The notes beneath the pieces were generated by a model. That model had not been told where the DNA came from. It saw only the letters and a program-made list of their open reading frames with translations, and ran no database searches. Source: Gp7-AA10 sp035516895 (lineage in GTDB: Bacteria > Acidobacteriota > Thermoanaerobaculia > Gp7-AA8). From it: a DNA stretch of 26,988 bases. The DNA is taken from contig DATIZY010000184.1 of assembly GCA_035516895.1 (NCBI GenBank), positions 1 through 26,988 on the forward strand. Reading direction: 5' to 3'. The position numbers were made by a program, and so were the translations under genes. The number at the start of each line of letters is the position of its first letter. Positions within the stretch are counted from its first letter, which is position 1. Below, one piece after another: positions 12,948 to 23,100 of this stretch.

Positions 12948-15302
12948 GTGCGCACTCGCCGACGGCTGATTCGCTTCCTGGCGCTCGCCATGGCCGCCGT
13001 GTGCGTTCTGACTTCCCGCCCCGCTCGCGCGGAATCGAAAGAGATTCTTCTCCCTCTCACATTTAACGCGATCGCCAAAGGCGACGTCGCGGCCGTGATC
13101 GACGGTGAAGACGTCTTCATGAATCCGGCGGACCTGCAGAGTTTCGGGCTCACCGGGCCGATGTGGACGCGCTTGATCAATTTCGCGGGGCTCGTGCGAG
13201 GATCGCGGCGCACGGTGGGAGGCACGCAGTTCGTCTCACTTCGAGCGCTTGCGCCCTACCTCACGTTCAGGATCGATCCGGCGACGCTGTCGCTGACGAT
13301 CACCGCGAATCCAAACCTTCTCGCGCCGACAAATCTGAACGTGCAGCTCGGACCGCCCGCGGACATCGTCTATTCGCGCGACAACAGCACCTTTCTCAAC
13401 TACTCGATCACCGATCAAATCGGCCATCGTCCCGCGTTCTTTGCCGAGAACGGAACGAGCATTCACGGCTCACTCCTTTACAACAGCGTGTCGCAGACGG
13501 ACCAGGGCGACTTCGCGCGCCTGCTGACGAGCTACATCATCGATGACCGCTCGCACCTGCGCCGCTGGACCGCGGGCGATGCGACCGTGAGCACCGATCT
13601 GCTCGGCGCTGCGGGCCTCGTCGGCGGCGTGACCGTCTCGCGCAACTTCAACCTCGATCCCTATTTCGTGCGCTATCCGCCGCTCGATCTCCGCGGCATC
13701 GCCACGACGCCGTCGCGCGTCGAGGTGTACGTCAACGGTGCGCTCGTGTCGCAGCAGGAGATTCCTCCGGGGCCGTTCGAGCTCAACAACATTCCCGTCC
13801 AGTCGGGCGCCGGCAACGCGCAGGTCGTGATTCGCGATGCGTTCGGACGCACGCAGACGATCAACCAGCCGTATTACTTTTCGACCGGCGTCCTCGAGCG
13901 CGGTCTGAGCGAATTCACTTACTCGGTCGGCGCGCTCCGCGAGAACTTCGGTTCGAAGAGCTTTGACTACGGCTCGCCGGCGTTCGTCGGATTTCAGCGA
14001 TACGGCCTAACAGACGACCTGACGTTGGGCGGAAGGCTCGAGACATCGCGCGATCTGATCTCCGGCGGCCCGAACGTCAGCTGGCGATCGCGGCTCGGTC
14101 AAATCGACTTTTACGGGGCGGCGAGCGACGACCACGGCCGTTCGGGAGTCGCCGGGAGCTTCGGCTACTCGTATCTCGCGCGACGATTCAGCTTCGGCGG
14201 CGTGACGCGCATGTTCAGCCGCGAATACGCGAATCTATCGATGCTGCCGCAGGCCGACCGTCCGCTTTCGGACCTCAATGTCTTCGTGACGACCGTCATG
14301 GGCCGCGCGAGCATGACTCTCCTGTGGACCAAGTCGAACATGCGCGACAGCTCGAACAGCAACAGCGTGACGCTGCTGACGAACCTTCCTCTCAACGCGC
14401 GTGCGAACCTGTTCGTCTCGGTCGGGCGCGATACCCTCGGATCCGACCGGCCGCAGGCGACGGTCTTTGCGGGCCTGAGCTACTTCTTCGGCGGAACGAC
14501 GTCCGCCAGCCTGAGCGTCGATCATCGGGGCAATCAGACCCAAACGGTCGCCGAGATCGACAAGACGCTGCCGGTCGGGACCGGCTTCGGCTACCGCCTG
14601 CAGACGGCGACCTCTGCCGACACGCATACCGGCACCGGAGTGCTGCAGTATCAGAACGATTTCGGTCGTTACGAAGTCGACTTCGATCCGTTCCACACCA
14701 GCAATCGGCCGACGATCACCGCGGCCGGCGGCCTCGTCTACGAAGGACGATCGCTGCTGACGTCGCGTCCGATCGACGACGGATTCGCACTCGTGCGCCT
14801 TCCCGGCATCGAAGGCGTGCGCGTCTACGCGAGCAACAATCTCGTCGGCCGCACCGACTCGAACGGCGACCTTCTCGTGCCGAACCTCCTGCCGTACTAC
14901 GGCAATCGTTTGAGCATCGACGACCGCGACGTTCCCTTCGATTACGAAGTGGACGACACCGAGAAGACCGTCGCGCCGCCGTACCGCGGCGGTGCGCTGG
15001 TCGGCTTCCCACTCAAGCAGATCCGCACGATCAGCGGCGCGGTCGTCGTTCGGGCGGAGGGGAAGGACGTCATTCCAACGTTTGGAGAGCTGACGCTCAC
15101 GTCCTCCGCCGGTTCGTTCCAATCGCCTCTCGGACGCGGAGGCGAGTTCTATTTCGAGAATCTCGCGTCCGGGACGTACGACGCGCTCGTCGAATACGGT
15201 ACCGGCGAGACGTGCCGCTTCCGCATCGAGATTCCGGCGCACACGGCGTCGGTCGTCAAGCTGGGCGCGAAGACCTGCATGAACAACGGAGCGAAGCAAT
15301 GA
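12948..15302 (+). CDS. Outer membrane fimbrial usher (FimD/CsuD-like)
   Basis: A 784-residue protein. It starts at GTG (12948) with GAGGGGA just upstream; a signal peptide follows (RRLIRFLALAMAAVCVL, cleavage after ARA). The N-terminal domain begins KEILLPLTFNAIAKGD and recruits chaperone-subunit complexes. The barrel region holds the family words LDLRGIATTPSRVEVYVNG, QQEIPPGPFELNNIPV, VVIRDAFGRTQ and GLSEFTYSVGALRENFG. The C-terminal part has GVRVYASNNLVGRTDSNGD, LLPYYGNRLSIDDRDVPFD and a final domain with GRGGEFYFENLASGTYDALV. It secretes and assembles the pilus through the outer membrane, showing a diderm cell. The stop overlaps the next start as ATGA. Confidence 0.95.
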   Translation: MRTRRRLIRFLALAMAAVCVLTSRPARAESKEILLPLTFNAIAKGDVAAVIDGEDVFMNPADLQSFGLTGPMWTRLINFAGLVRGSRRTVGGTQFVSLRALAPYLTFRIDPATLSLTITANPNLLAPTNLNVQLGPPADIVYSRDNSTFLNYSITDQIGHRPAFFAENGTSIHGSLLYNSVSQTDQGDFARLLTSYIIDDRSHLRRWTAGDATVSTDLLGAAGLVGGVTVSRNFNLDPYFVRYPPLDLRGIATTPSRVEVYVNGALVSQQEIPPGPFELNNIPVQSGAGNAQVVIRDAFGRTQTINQPYYFSTGVLERGLSEFTYSVGALRENFGSKSFDYGSPAFVGFQRYGLTDDLTLGGRLETSRDLISGGPNVSWRSRLGQIDFYGAASDDHGRSGVAGSFGYSYLARRFSFGGVTRMFSREYANLSMLPQADRPLSDLNVFVTTVMGRASMTLLWTKSNMRDSSNSNSVTLLTNLPLNARANLFVSVGRDTLGSDRPQATVFAGLSYFFGGTTSASLSVDHRGNQTQTVAEIDKTLPVGTGFGYRLQTATSADTHTGTGVLQYQNDFGRYEVDFDPFHTSNRPTITAAGGLVYEGRSLLTSRPIDDGFALVRLPGIEGVRVYASNNLVGRTDSNGDLLVPNLLPYYGNRLSIDDRDVPFDYEVDDTEKTVAPPYRGGALVGFPLKQIRTISGAVVVRAEGKDVIPTFGELTLTSSAGSFQSPLGRGGEFYFENLASGTYDALVEYGTGETCRFRIEIPAHTASVVKLGAKTCMNNGAKQ

Positions 15303-16180
15303 AGCGCGTCGCGCTCCTCGTCGCCGCCATCGCGTTCGCGCCGGCTGTTCATGCGCAGTGCAGCTTCTCGTCCGGTCCGACCAACATCAACTTCGGGATG
15401 TACTCGGTCTTTTCCGGATCTCCGGTCACGGCGACGTCCACGTTCCAGGTGCAGTGCACGTTCAACACGGCGACGGTGACGCTGTCGCGCGGCGGTGCAC
15501 CGACGTACAACCCTCGCCTCATGACGCGAACGGTCACTCCGCTGATGACGATGGACTACAACCTGTTCATGGACGCGGCAAACACGACGATCTGGGGTGA
15601 CGGCACATCGGGCACATCGTATCTTCAGCAGTTCGTCTGGTTCTTTTCACGTCTGAATGGGACAATCTACGCGACCATCCCGGCCGGCCTCGATATCGGG
15701 CCCGGAACCTACACCGACACCGTGCAGGCGACGGTCGACTGGGGCAACAACATCGCACAGCGATCGTTCACGATCACCGCCGCGGTGCCTGCCGAATGCA
15801 CCGTGTCGACGTCTGCCTTGAATTTCGGTGGATACGATCCGGTCGTCGCCAACTCCGCGACGCCGAAAGACGGCACGGCGACCGTCGACGTTTACTGTAC
15901 GAAAGGAGCGCTCGCGAGCGTGGCGCTCGACACCGGGTCGCATGCTTCGGGCAGCACCCGCCGCATGCTCGGCAGCTCCGGTGATTTTCTGAATTACGAG
16001 CTTTATCGCGACGCGTCACGAACCACCGTGTGGAACAGCACGAACATCGATACGGGCACGTCCGCGTCGCGATTAACACCAATCAACGGCGGCTTTACCG
16101 TCTACGGCCGCATTCCCGCCGGCCAGGATGTGAGCGTGGGCAACTACAGCGACACCGTCCTGGTCACGGTCAGCTACTGA
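15299..16180 (+). CDS. Two-domain SCPU protein, probable pilus tip adhesin 1
   Basis: A 293-residue protein starting at ATG (15299), which overlaps the usher stop as ATGA. The signal peptide (MKRVALLVAAIAFAPAVHAQ) is followed directly by CSFSSGPTNINFGMYSVF, so there is no donor strand before the first domain. That is the hallmark of the distal tip in archaic pili (CsuE has two SCPU-like domains). Domain 1 spans about 20-160 and includes the aromatic run YLQQFVWFF; domain 2 (about 161-293) has the standard FGGYDPV, VDVYCTKGA, STRRMLGS and ends GNYSDTVLVTVSY. I infer domain 1 is the exposed binding end. It is a paralog of the next gene. Confidence 0.85.
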   Translation: MKRVALLVAAIAFAPAVHAQCSFSSGPTNINFGMYSVFSGSPVTATSTFQVQCTFNTATVTLSRGGAPTYNPRLMTRTVTPLMTMDYNLFMDAANTTIWGDGTSGTSYLQQFVWFFSRLNGTIYATIPAGLDIGPGTYTDTVQATVDWGNNIAQRSFTITAAVPAECTVSTSALNFGGYDPVVANSATPKDGTATVDVYCTKGALASVALDTGSHASGSTRRMLGSSGDFLNYELYRDASRTTVWNSTNIDTGTSASRLTPINGGFTVYGRIPAGQDVSVGNYSDTVLVTVSY

Positions 16181-16182
16181 CA

Positions 16183-17082
16183 ATGAGAAAATTTCTGCCG
16201 GCTGTCGCGCTCCTTGTGCTCCTCATGTCTGCCAGTGCGGCGCGAGCGAGCTGCACGTGGACCTCGAATCCCACGAACATCAACTTCGGGACGTACTCCG
16301 TGTTCGGAGGGACGAACCTGACCGGCACGTCGACGTTCCAGTTCAATTGCACCGCCCGCACCACGGTCACCGTCTCGCTTTCGCGCGGCACGGCCAACAG
16401 CTACACGCCCCGTGGAATGCCGCGCACCACCGCGCCGACGACGCCGCTTCTGCCGTACAACGTCTTCGACGATGCGGCGAACACGATCATCTGGGGTGAC
16501 GGCACCGGCGGCAGCAACGACGACACCGTCACGGCCGGCAACGGAGGCACGACGTTCACCGGCACCGCGTACGGGACGCTCTTCGCCGGCGCTGACGTTC
16601 AGGCCGGCACGTACCTCGACACGATCACGGTGCTTCTCGCCTGGGCCGGCGGAAATGCCTCGAAAACCTTCACCGTCAGCGCGACGGTCTCGACGACCTG
16701 CTCCGTATCGACGGTCGCCGTCTCGTTCGGCGCGTACGATCCGGTCGCCGCGAACGCCGCCACGCCGCTCGACGCGAATGGAACCGTCAATGTGTTGTGC
16801 ACGATGGGCACTCCCATCACCGTTCTCCTCGACCTCGGCCAGCACGCATCGGGCACGACGCGGCGGATGCTGTCGGGCGCCGCGAACTTCCTGAACTACG
16901 AGATTTACAACAACTCCGGACGCACCGTCATCTGGAACACGGTCAACACCGTTTCAGGGACTTCGACATCGAAGAACACACCCGTGAGCGGAGGCTTGAC
17001 CGCCTACGGACGCATTCCCGCCGGACAGGATGTCACGATGGGCGCGTACGCGGACGCGCTTCTCGTGACGGTCAACTACTGA
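16183..17082 (+). CDS. Two-domain SCPU protein, probable pilus tip adhesin 2
   Basis: A 299-residue paralog of the preceding gene, starting 2 bp after its stop. The signal peptide (MRKFLPAVALLVLLMSASAA, cleavage after ARA) is followed by CTWTSNPTNINFGTYSVF, again with no donor strand. Domain 2 has FGAYDPV, VNVLCTMGTP, TTRRMLSGAANF and ends MGAYADALLVTVNY. In domain 1 the segment matching the aromatic run of the first protein is polar and Gly/Thr-rich (NDDTVTAGNGGTTFTGTAYG), so the two proteins may bind different surfaces. Its last 7 bp overlap the end of the convergent phosphatase gene. Confidence 0.85.
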   Translation: MRKFLPAVALLVLLMSASAARASCTWTSNPTNINFGTYSVFGGTNLTGTSTFQFNCTARTTVTVSLSRGTANSYTPRGMPRTTAPTTPLLPYNVFDDAANTIIWGDGTGGSNDDTVTAGNGGTTFTGTAYGTLFAGADVQAGTYLDTITVLLAWAGGNASKTFTVSATVSTTCSVSTVAVSFGAYDPVAANAATPLDANGTVNVLCTMGTPITVLLDLGQHASGTTRRMLSGAANFLNYEIYNNSGRTVIWNTVNTVSGTSTSKNTPVSGGLTAYGRIPAGQDVTMGAYADALLVTVNY

Positions 17083-19781
17083 GCTGCGACGACGACCAGC
17101 GTCACGTCATCGCCGAAATCGCCGCCGGAGAAATCGCGGAGCTCCGCCATGATGCGCTCCTGAAGCTCGCGAGCGCCGAGGTGTCGATGGGCGATGAGGA
17201 GCTGGATGAGCCGATCGTCGCCGAAGTCTTCCTCGCCTCGCCGCGCCTCGGTCGCGCCGTCGGTGAACAGTACGATGCGATCGCCCGGCGCGATCGGCAT
17301 CACGTCCTGCTCCTGTCGCACATCGCGAAAGAGGCGGCACATTGCCGGACCGCCGCGCACGAGCCGGTCGACGCTGCTGTCGCTCCGGACGACGATCGGA
17401 GGATTGTGCCCGGCGTTGCTGTACGCGAATGTCCGCGATGCGGCGTCGACGACGCCGTAGAAAAACGAAATGAATTTTCCGCCGACGAGATTGCCGCCGA
17501 CGATCTGCTTCACGCGCTCGCACACGACGGCCGGCTCCGTTGTCGCCGACGCCGTCGCTTTCACCGCGGCCTGCAGATTCGCCATCAGCAGCGCGGCCGG
17601 CATGCCTTTCCCGGCGACGTCGCCGATGCAGATCCCGGCCTTTGCCGCCCCGAGGTCGAGCGTGTCGAAGTAGTCGCCGCCGACGCTGCGCGCCGGGTGC
17701 CACATTCCGCTGATCTCGATTCCGTCGAGCTGCGGGAAACGCGTCGGTAGCAGGATCTGCTGCATCGCGCGGGCCTGCTCGAATTCGACTTCCTCGATGC
17801 GCAGCCTCGCGTTCTCGATGCCGATCGCGATCTGCGAGGCCGCGGAGCTGATGAACTCGAGATCGTCCGCATTGAAATCCTCATCGGAGAGCTTTGATCC
17901 GAACGCGATGAGCGCGAGGACGCCGCGCGCGGTACGCACCGGTACGACGAGCGTGGCGCCGAGCTTCCGCAGCGGTTCGGGTACGGGCGACGCGTCGCTG
18001 ACCGGCACTCGCACGCGGCCGAGGACCTCGTCGGCGACGCCGACTTTCGCGGTGACGACGAATTCCGCGTCGCGGCGCAACGCGATGATCACCGAACGGT
18101 TCTGCAGCGCCTGCTGAACCTGCTCCGCCGATCCGCGAAGGAACTCGTCGCCCGCGACGCCGCCGATCGCATTGCCGATGTTTCGCAGCGCCAGCGGATA
18201 GTCGCGTTTCTCGCGGAACAGATTGCGATCGACCATGCGCTGCAGACTGTTGCGAATCGGAACTGCTGCGATCGCCACGATCACTGTCGATGCAACGAGG
18301 ACCGTCGAATTCGTCAGCCCCGCGAATTTCACGAGCGCCGTGCCGACGGCGGCAACCACAACCGCGTAAAGCGCGAAGATGACGAACGTGAGAATCGAGT
18401 AGAGCACCGTGCGCCGGATGATGACGTCGATGTTCATCAGGCGGTATTTGAGGATCGCGAACGCGAACGCGATCGGAATCAGGATGTAAATGAGTTTTCC
18501 GATGATGTCCGGGGCGCCGTAAAGGAGCGAAACCATCGGTCCGCGATTGAAGGTCCCGAAGACGATCGCGAAACCGGCGATGGCCAGCAGGATCTTGCTG
18601 CCCATCGCGACCATCATCGCCCAGATCGGCCACTTCACCTGCTGCCGCTCTTCGGCGCCACTTTCGCGGTAGCTGCGGAACATCGCCACAAACGTCGCCA
18701 CTGCGTAGGCTCCGAACGTCGCGATGCCCGCGATGACGAGGATGAGCGTCGCGGCAAACAGCGGCACGACCGATTTCGATCGAGCCATCATGCGGCCGGC
18801 GGCGAACAACCCTCCGGCATACGAAGAGACGACGACGGTCACGACTGCGATCGGCGCGTTGAGGACGCCTTCACGAATGCCGCGCCGGACGATGCTCGCA
18901 ATGACTACACAGAGTCCCACGACAGCACCCGCGGCCGCCGTTGCGAAGATCGCTTTGGTCGCCGACGTCCCTCGCTGTTCCAGCGCCGTGAGCGCGGCAA
19001 GGAGCACGAGGCCATACACGACGAAGGCGGTGGGATAGGCGTACACCCATCGCAGCACTTTCGGCCTGCGCTCGAGAACGGGCCGCCGTTTCGGGAATAC
19101 GAGCGCGAGATGCAGCAGCAGCGGCGCGAAAAAGAGCCCGCTCGCGCCGACGCTGACGAAGCGCCAGATGTCCCGCGAGGACTGATTCGCCGAGATGCCG
19201 CGCATTTGCGAGGAGTCCACCTGCAGAAGCGATGTGTTGACGAACGTGACCGCCGCGACCACTGTCATCGCGAAAAACACGACGGCGCGCGCATCGGCGG
19301 GCCGCCGCCAGAAGACGAACGTGCCGATCAGCAGGAACGTGACCGCCACCGCGATCGACGTGAGAAAGCTCGCGGCGAACACCGGTGAGCGGAGCGGAGA
19401 CTCGAGCCGCAGCGCAATGTCGCGCGGCCGGCCGGCACGCGAGAGCCGGTAGCGCAGCAAATCTCCGCTCCTCATTCCGTTCGCCAGCAGGGAAAGCCGG
19501 TCGAAGTCGCGCGCGGAGATTCCGTTGATCGCAAGAACAACATCTCCGCGCTCGATCCCGGCGCGGTCCGCAGGCGCGCCGGGGTACAACATGAAGACCG
19601 CGCCGGGCTGGATGGCGGCCGTTCCGCCTGAGGGTCCGGTTGGACCGAGCGAAGGAATGTAGCTGAACCCCGCCCAGCCCGAGTGCGCCATCACGTTCAC
19701 TCGCCATGCGCCGTATCCGACGACGCCCGCCAGCACAGCGATCGCGATCAAGATGCCGATCGTGCGGCGTGAATTGCTCAC
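17076..19781 (-). CDS. PDZ-membrane-GAF-SpoIIE/PP2C phosphatase
   Basis: A 901-residue protein from GTG (19781). Order: one N-terminal membrane segment (about 8-25), an extracytoplasmic PDZ-like domain (about 45-125, with GAPADRAGIERGDVVLAINGI), about eight membrane helices (about 130-480), a GAF-like domain (about 525-680, with VVPVRTARGVLALIAFGSK), a short coil (RLRIEEVEFEQARAMQQ) and a SpoIIE-type PP2C domain (about 680-900). All metal motifs are present: GGDYFD near 700, GDVAGKG near 718, LFTDGATEARRGE, and GDDVTLVVV at the C-terminus. PDZ outside and GAF inside suggest that periplasmic and cytoplasmic signals are combined to control dephosphorylation. No partner anti-sigma or antagonist gene is adjacent. 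It ends against the tip adhesin gene. Confidence 0.9.
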   Translation of the reverse strand: MSNSRRTIGILIAIAVLAGVVGYGAWRVNVMAHSGWAGFSYIPSLGPTGPSGGTAAIQPGAVFMLYPGAPADRAGIERGDVVLAINGISARDFDRLSLLANGMRSGDLLRYRLSRAGRPRDIALRLESPLRSPVFAASFLTSIAVAVTFLLIGTFVFWRRPADARAVVFFAMTVVAAVTFVNTSLLQVDSSQMRGISANQSSRDIWRFVSVGASGLFFAPLLLHLALVFPKRRPVLERRPKVLRWVYAYPTAFVVYGLVLLAALTALEQRGTSATKAIFATAAAGAVVGLCVVIASIVRRGIREGVLNAPIAVVTVVVSSYAGGLFAAGRMMARSKSVVPLFAATLILVIAGIATFGAYAVATFVAMFRSYRESGAEERQQVKWPIWAMMVAMGSKILLAIAGFAIVFGTFNRGPMVSLLYGAPDIIGKLIYILIPIAFAFAILKYRLMNIDVIIRRTVLYSILTFVIFALYAVVVAAVGTALVKFAGLTNSTVLVASTVIVAIAAVPIRNSLQRMVDRNLFREKRDYPLALRNIGNAIGGVAGDEFLRGSAEQVQQALQNRSVIIALRRDAEFVVTAKVGVADEVLGRVRVPVSDASPVPEPLRKLGATLVVPVRTARGVLALIAFGSKLSDEDFNADDLEFISSAASQIAIGIENARLRIEEVEFEQARAMQQILLPTRFPQLDGIEISGMWHPARSVGGDYFDTLDLGAAKAGICIGDVAGKGMPAALLMANLQAAVKATASATTEPAVVCERVKQIVGGNLVGGKFISFFYGVVDAASRTFAYSNAGHNPPIVVRSDSSVDRLVRGGPAMCRLFRDVRQEQDVMPIAPGDRIVLFTDGATEARRGEEDFGDDRLIQLLIAHRHLGARELQERIMAELRDFSGGDFGDDVTLVVVAAQ

Positions 19782-20104
19782 GGTATTTGTTACGGATGCC
19801 TCCCGTGCGAGTTTACAATGCCGGGCAATCGCAGAACTTCCGGGAGCTCAACGCGAAGCGCTCGATGTCGATGTCGTGATCGTCGGCGGGTCGACGAGCT
19901 CCGTCAGATTCGGTTGTCCACAAATGCGACAACGCGTCTTCGCGCCACCGCATCGCGATGCGTGTGACGTCGCCGCCGGTGAAATGCCCCGATCACCGAA
20001 GGTGCGCTCCTCAAGCTCGCCCGCGCCGAGCTGACGGTGCCATCCGCGATGGGCGTTTGGTTCTGATAGCATTCATTTTTCGCCGAACCAACTTCATTTC
20101 GATC
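19782..20104. other. 323-bp gap between divergent genes, no gene supported
   Basis: Both flanking starts point outward. The gap holds TACAAT+G at 19814-19819 and TAGCAT at 20067-20072, both possible -10 boxes for the giant protein gene. The second would give a leader of about 26 nt. No Shine-Dalgarno precedes the ATG at 20105. A 74-codon minus-strand reading with CRICGQP was not supported. I see no RNA gene. Confidence 0.4.
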
Positions 20105-23100
20105 ATGAATCGCCGCCTGCCGGTCTCCGCGTTTGCGTTCCTCGTCCTGAGTGTCGGACTGAGGGCGAGCGCGGCGACGACGCAGCTGCAGATCCTGATC
20201 GATAGCGACAACAACGACACGACCGGATGTGCCGTCGCGACGCCAGCGGGGACCTTCGCGGGCGTTGAGCAGATCGTCACGACGAGCTTCGACGATGCGG
20301 TCAGCGGCGTCACGCGGCAGCGATGCGTCGATCCGGCGGCGTCGACATTCAGTCCGGCCGAGGCGTTCGGGCCGAGCGGGTGGAAGGTGGGGTCGGGGAG
20401 CGGCACGCTCCTTGTCGAGACGCACCTTGGCACCCCGCCCAGCGGCCCGATGCGGTTTGGCTTCGTGATCAATTCCGGGACGCTCGTCGACGCGATTCTC
20501 AACGAGCCGGATGGCAGCGCGATCATCTTTCCGCAGCCATACACCGGCCCGCCGCGGCGGCGCGCCGTAGTCCTCGACAGCGGACGACAGATCACGCTCG
20601 ACGGCAACGGTGCCGATTGGGACGGACTGCAGCCGATCGTGCAATACGCCGCGGGCATCGGGACGGCCGCGCTGCAGTTCCTGAACGTCTGGGCGTTCGG
20701 CAGCCCGAATGACACATATCTTCGGTTTGACGTCCAGGACAACCCGAACGCGCCGAAGGCCAATCCCGATTCGTACACGACTCTTCGGTCCGCGACGCTT
20801 ACGGTTGCCGCGCCGGGGGTGCTGGCGAACGATCGCGATCCGAACGGGAAGCCGCTGCACGCGACGCTGGTGACAGGTCCTCAGCATGGGACGCTGACCC
20901 TGAACGCCGACGGCGGTTTCACGTACACGAACGACGGATCGCAAGCACCCACGGATCGATTTGAATATCAGGCCAGCAACGGGACCGATGCGTCGAACAC
21001 CGCCGTCTCCGCATTCATCGTGATCGATGGAACACCTCCTCTGATCACGAGCGCGAATCACACGACCTTCACGGTGGGGGCGCGGACGACATTCAAGGTG
21101 ACTGCGACGGGCGTCCCCCAGCCGACTGTCGGACAATCTGCCCCTTTACCGAGCGGAGTTACGTTCGACGCGTCAACCGGAATCCTCACAGGGACCCCGG
21201 CAGCCGATACCGGAGGGAATCACACACTCCAGTTCACGGCGATGAACGCGGTGGGCACCTCGACGCAACTGTTCACGCTGGCCATCGACGAGGCTCCGAC
21301 GTTCACGAGCGCGGCCACTCTCGCGCTGCAAGCCGGCAGCGCGGCAACCTTCTCGGTCACGACGTTCGGTTTCCCGGCGCCTTCGATGACGGAGAGCGGC
21401 GCGTTGCCGGCCGGAGTCACGTTCGTCGATAACCACAACGGCACCGCGACCATCGGAGGAACGCCGGCGAACGGCAGCGGAGGGACGTATCCGATCACGC
21501 TGACGGCGACAAACACAGCGGGGACGGCGAGTCAGTCGCTGAGCATCGTCGTGTGTAACGTCGTGACGGTGACAGACCCAGCGACGGTATCGGCGACCGC
21601 CAACAGCCCCTTCAGCCAGACCTTCACGCAGAGCGGCGGAGTGGGAGCGGTGACCTTCGCGCTCGACAGCGGCGTGCTGCCCGCCGGCTTGACGCTGTCA
21701 TCGAGCGGAACGCTCTCGGGCACGCCCGCGCAGACCGGCACGTTCCCAATCACTGTGCGTGTCACCGACAGCCTGGGATGCATCGGCATCGGCGCCGCCT
21801 ACAACCTGGTGGTGAGCTGTCAGAGCATCGCCGTCACCGATCCCGCCCTCGCGACCGGATCCGTAAACGCGCCGTTCAGCCAGACCTTCACGGCGGCGAA
21901 TACGATCGGAACGGTGAGCTTCTCGACCGCAAGCGCATTACCGGCAGGACTCGCACTGTCGCCTTCCGGCGTGCTGTCGGGGACTCCGCTGCAGTCAGGG
22001 GCGTTCCCGATCGTTGTGGACGCGACCGATGGAAACGGATGCATGGGAACCGGTGCTGCGTACAACCTGATCATCGCCTGCCAGGCGATCGCGGTCGCCG
22101 ATCCGGCGGGGGCGAGCGGAACCGTGAATGTGCCGTTCAGCCAGACGTTCACCGCGACGAACACGATCGGCGCCGTGACGTTCAGTACCGCGAGCGCGCT
22201 GCCAGCAGGACTGACACTGGCGGCGGACGGAACGCTCGCCGGGACGCCGACGCAGACGGGAACGTTCCCGATCGTCGTTGTGGCCACCGATGCGAACGGC
22301 TGCACCGGAACGGGCGCGACGTACAACCTCGTCATCGCGTGCCAGACGATCGGCGTTGCCAATCCCGCGAACGCCGCCGGAATGGTGACCGTACCGTTCT
22401 CGGAGACGTTCACGGCTTCGAACACGATCGGCGCGGTCGCGTTCACCACGGCATCACCGCTTCCGACGGGGATCACGCTCTCGTCCGTCGGTGTGCTGAG
22501 CGGCACTCCGCTGCAGCCGGGCGCCTTCCCGATCGTGGTGACGGCGACCGATGCGAACGGATGCACCGGAACGAGCGCGACCTACAACCTCACGATCGCC
22601 TGTCAGCCGATCGTAGTCACGAACCCGTCGACGACGAGCAGTCCGGCAGGCACGCCGCTCTCCATCAACTTCACGCAAACGGGAGCCGTGGGAGCGGCGA
22701 CCTTCGCCACGACATCGACTCTGCCGACCGGGTTGACGCTCGCGGCTGACGGAACGCTGTCCGGGACGCCGACGCAGGGAGGTTCGTTCCCGATCGCAGT
22801 GACAGCAACCGATAGCAACGGTTGCACGGGAGCGAATGCAGCGTACACGCTGACCATCACCTGCCCGACGATCACGGTCACGAACCCGGCGACAACGACC
22901 GCCACCGTCGGAGCCGCTTTCAGCCAGACCTTCACAGAGACGGGTGGAAACGGGACGGTGACGTTCACGACAGCATCTGCGCTGCCGTCGGGCCTCACAC
23001 TCGCGAATAACGGCACGCTGAGCGGGACACCTGCGCAATTCGGCTCGTTCCCGATCGTGGTGACGGCGACCGATCAGAACGGATGCACCGGGACCGGATC

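Noticed and set aside
19848..20072. 74-codon minus-strand reading with CRICGQP (zinc-finger-like)
   Set aside because: Low-complexity tail, no ribosome site, and no family resemblance beyond one short Cys pair.
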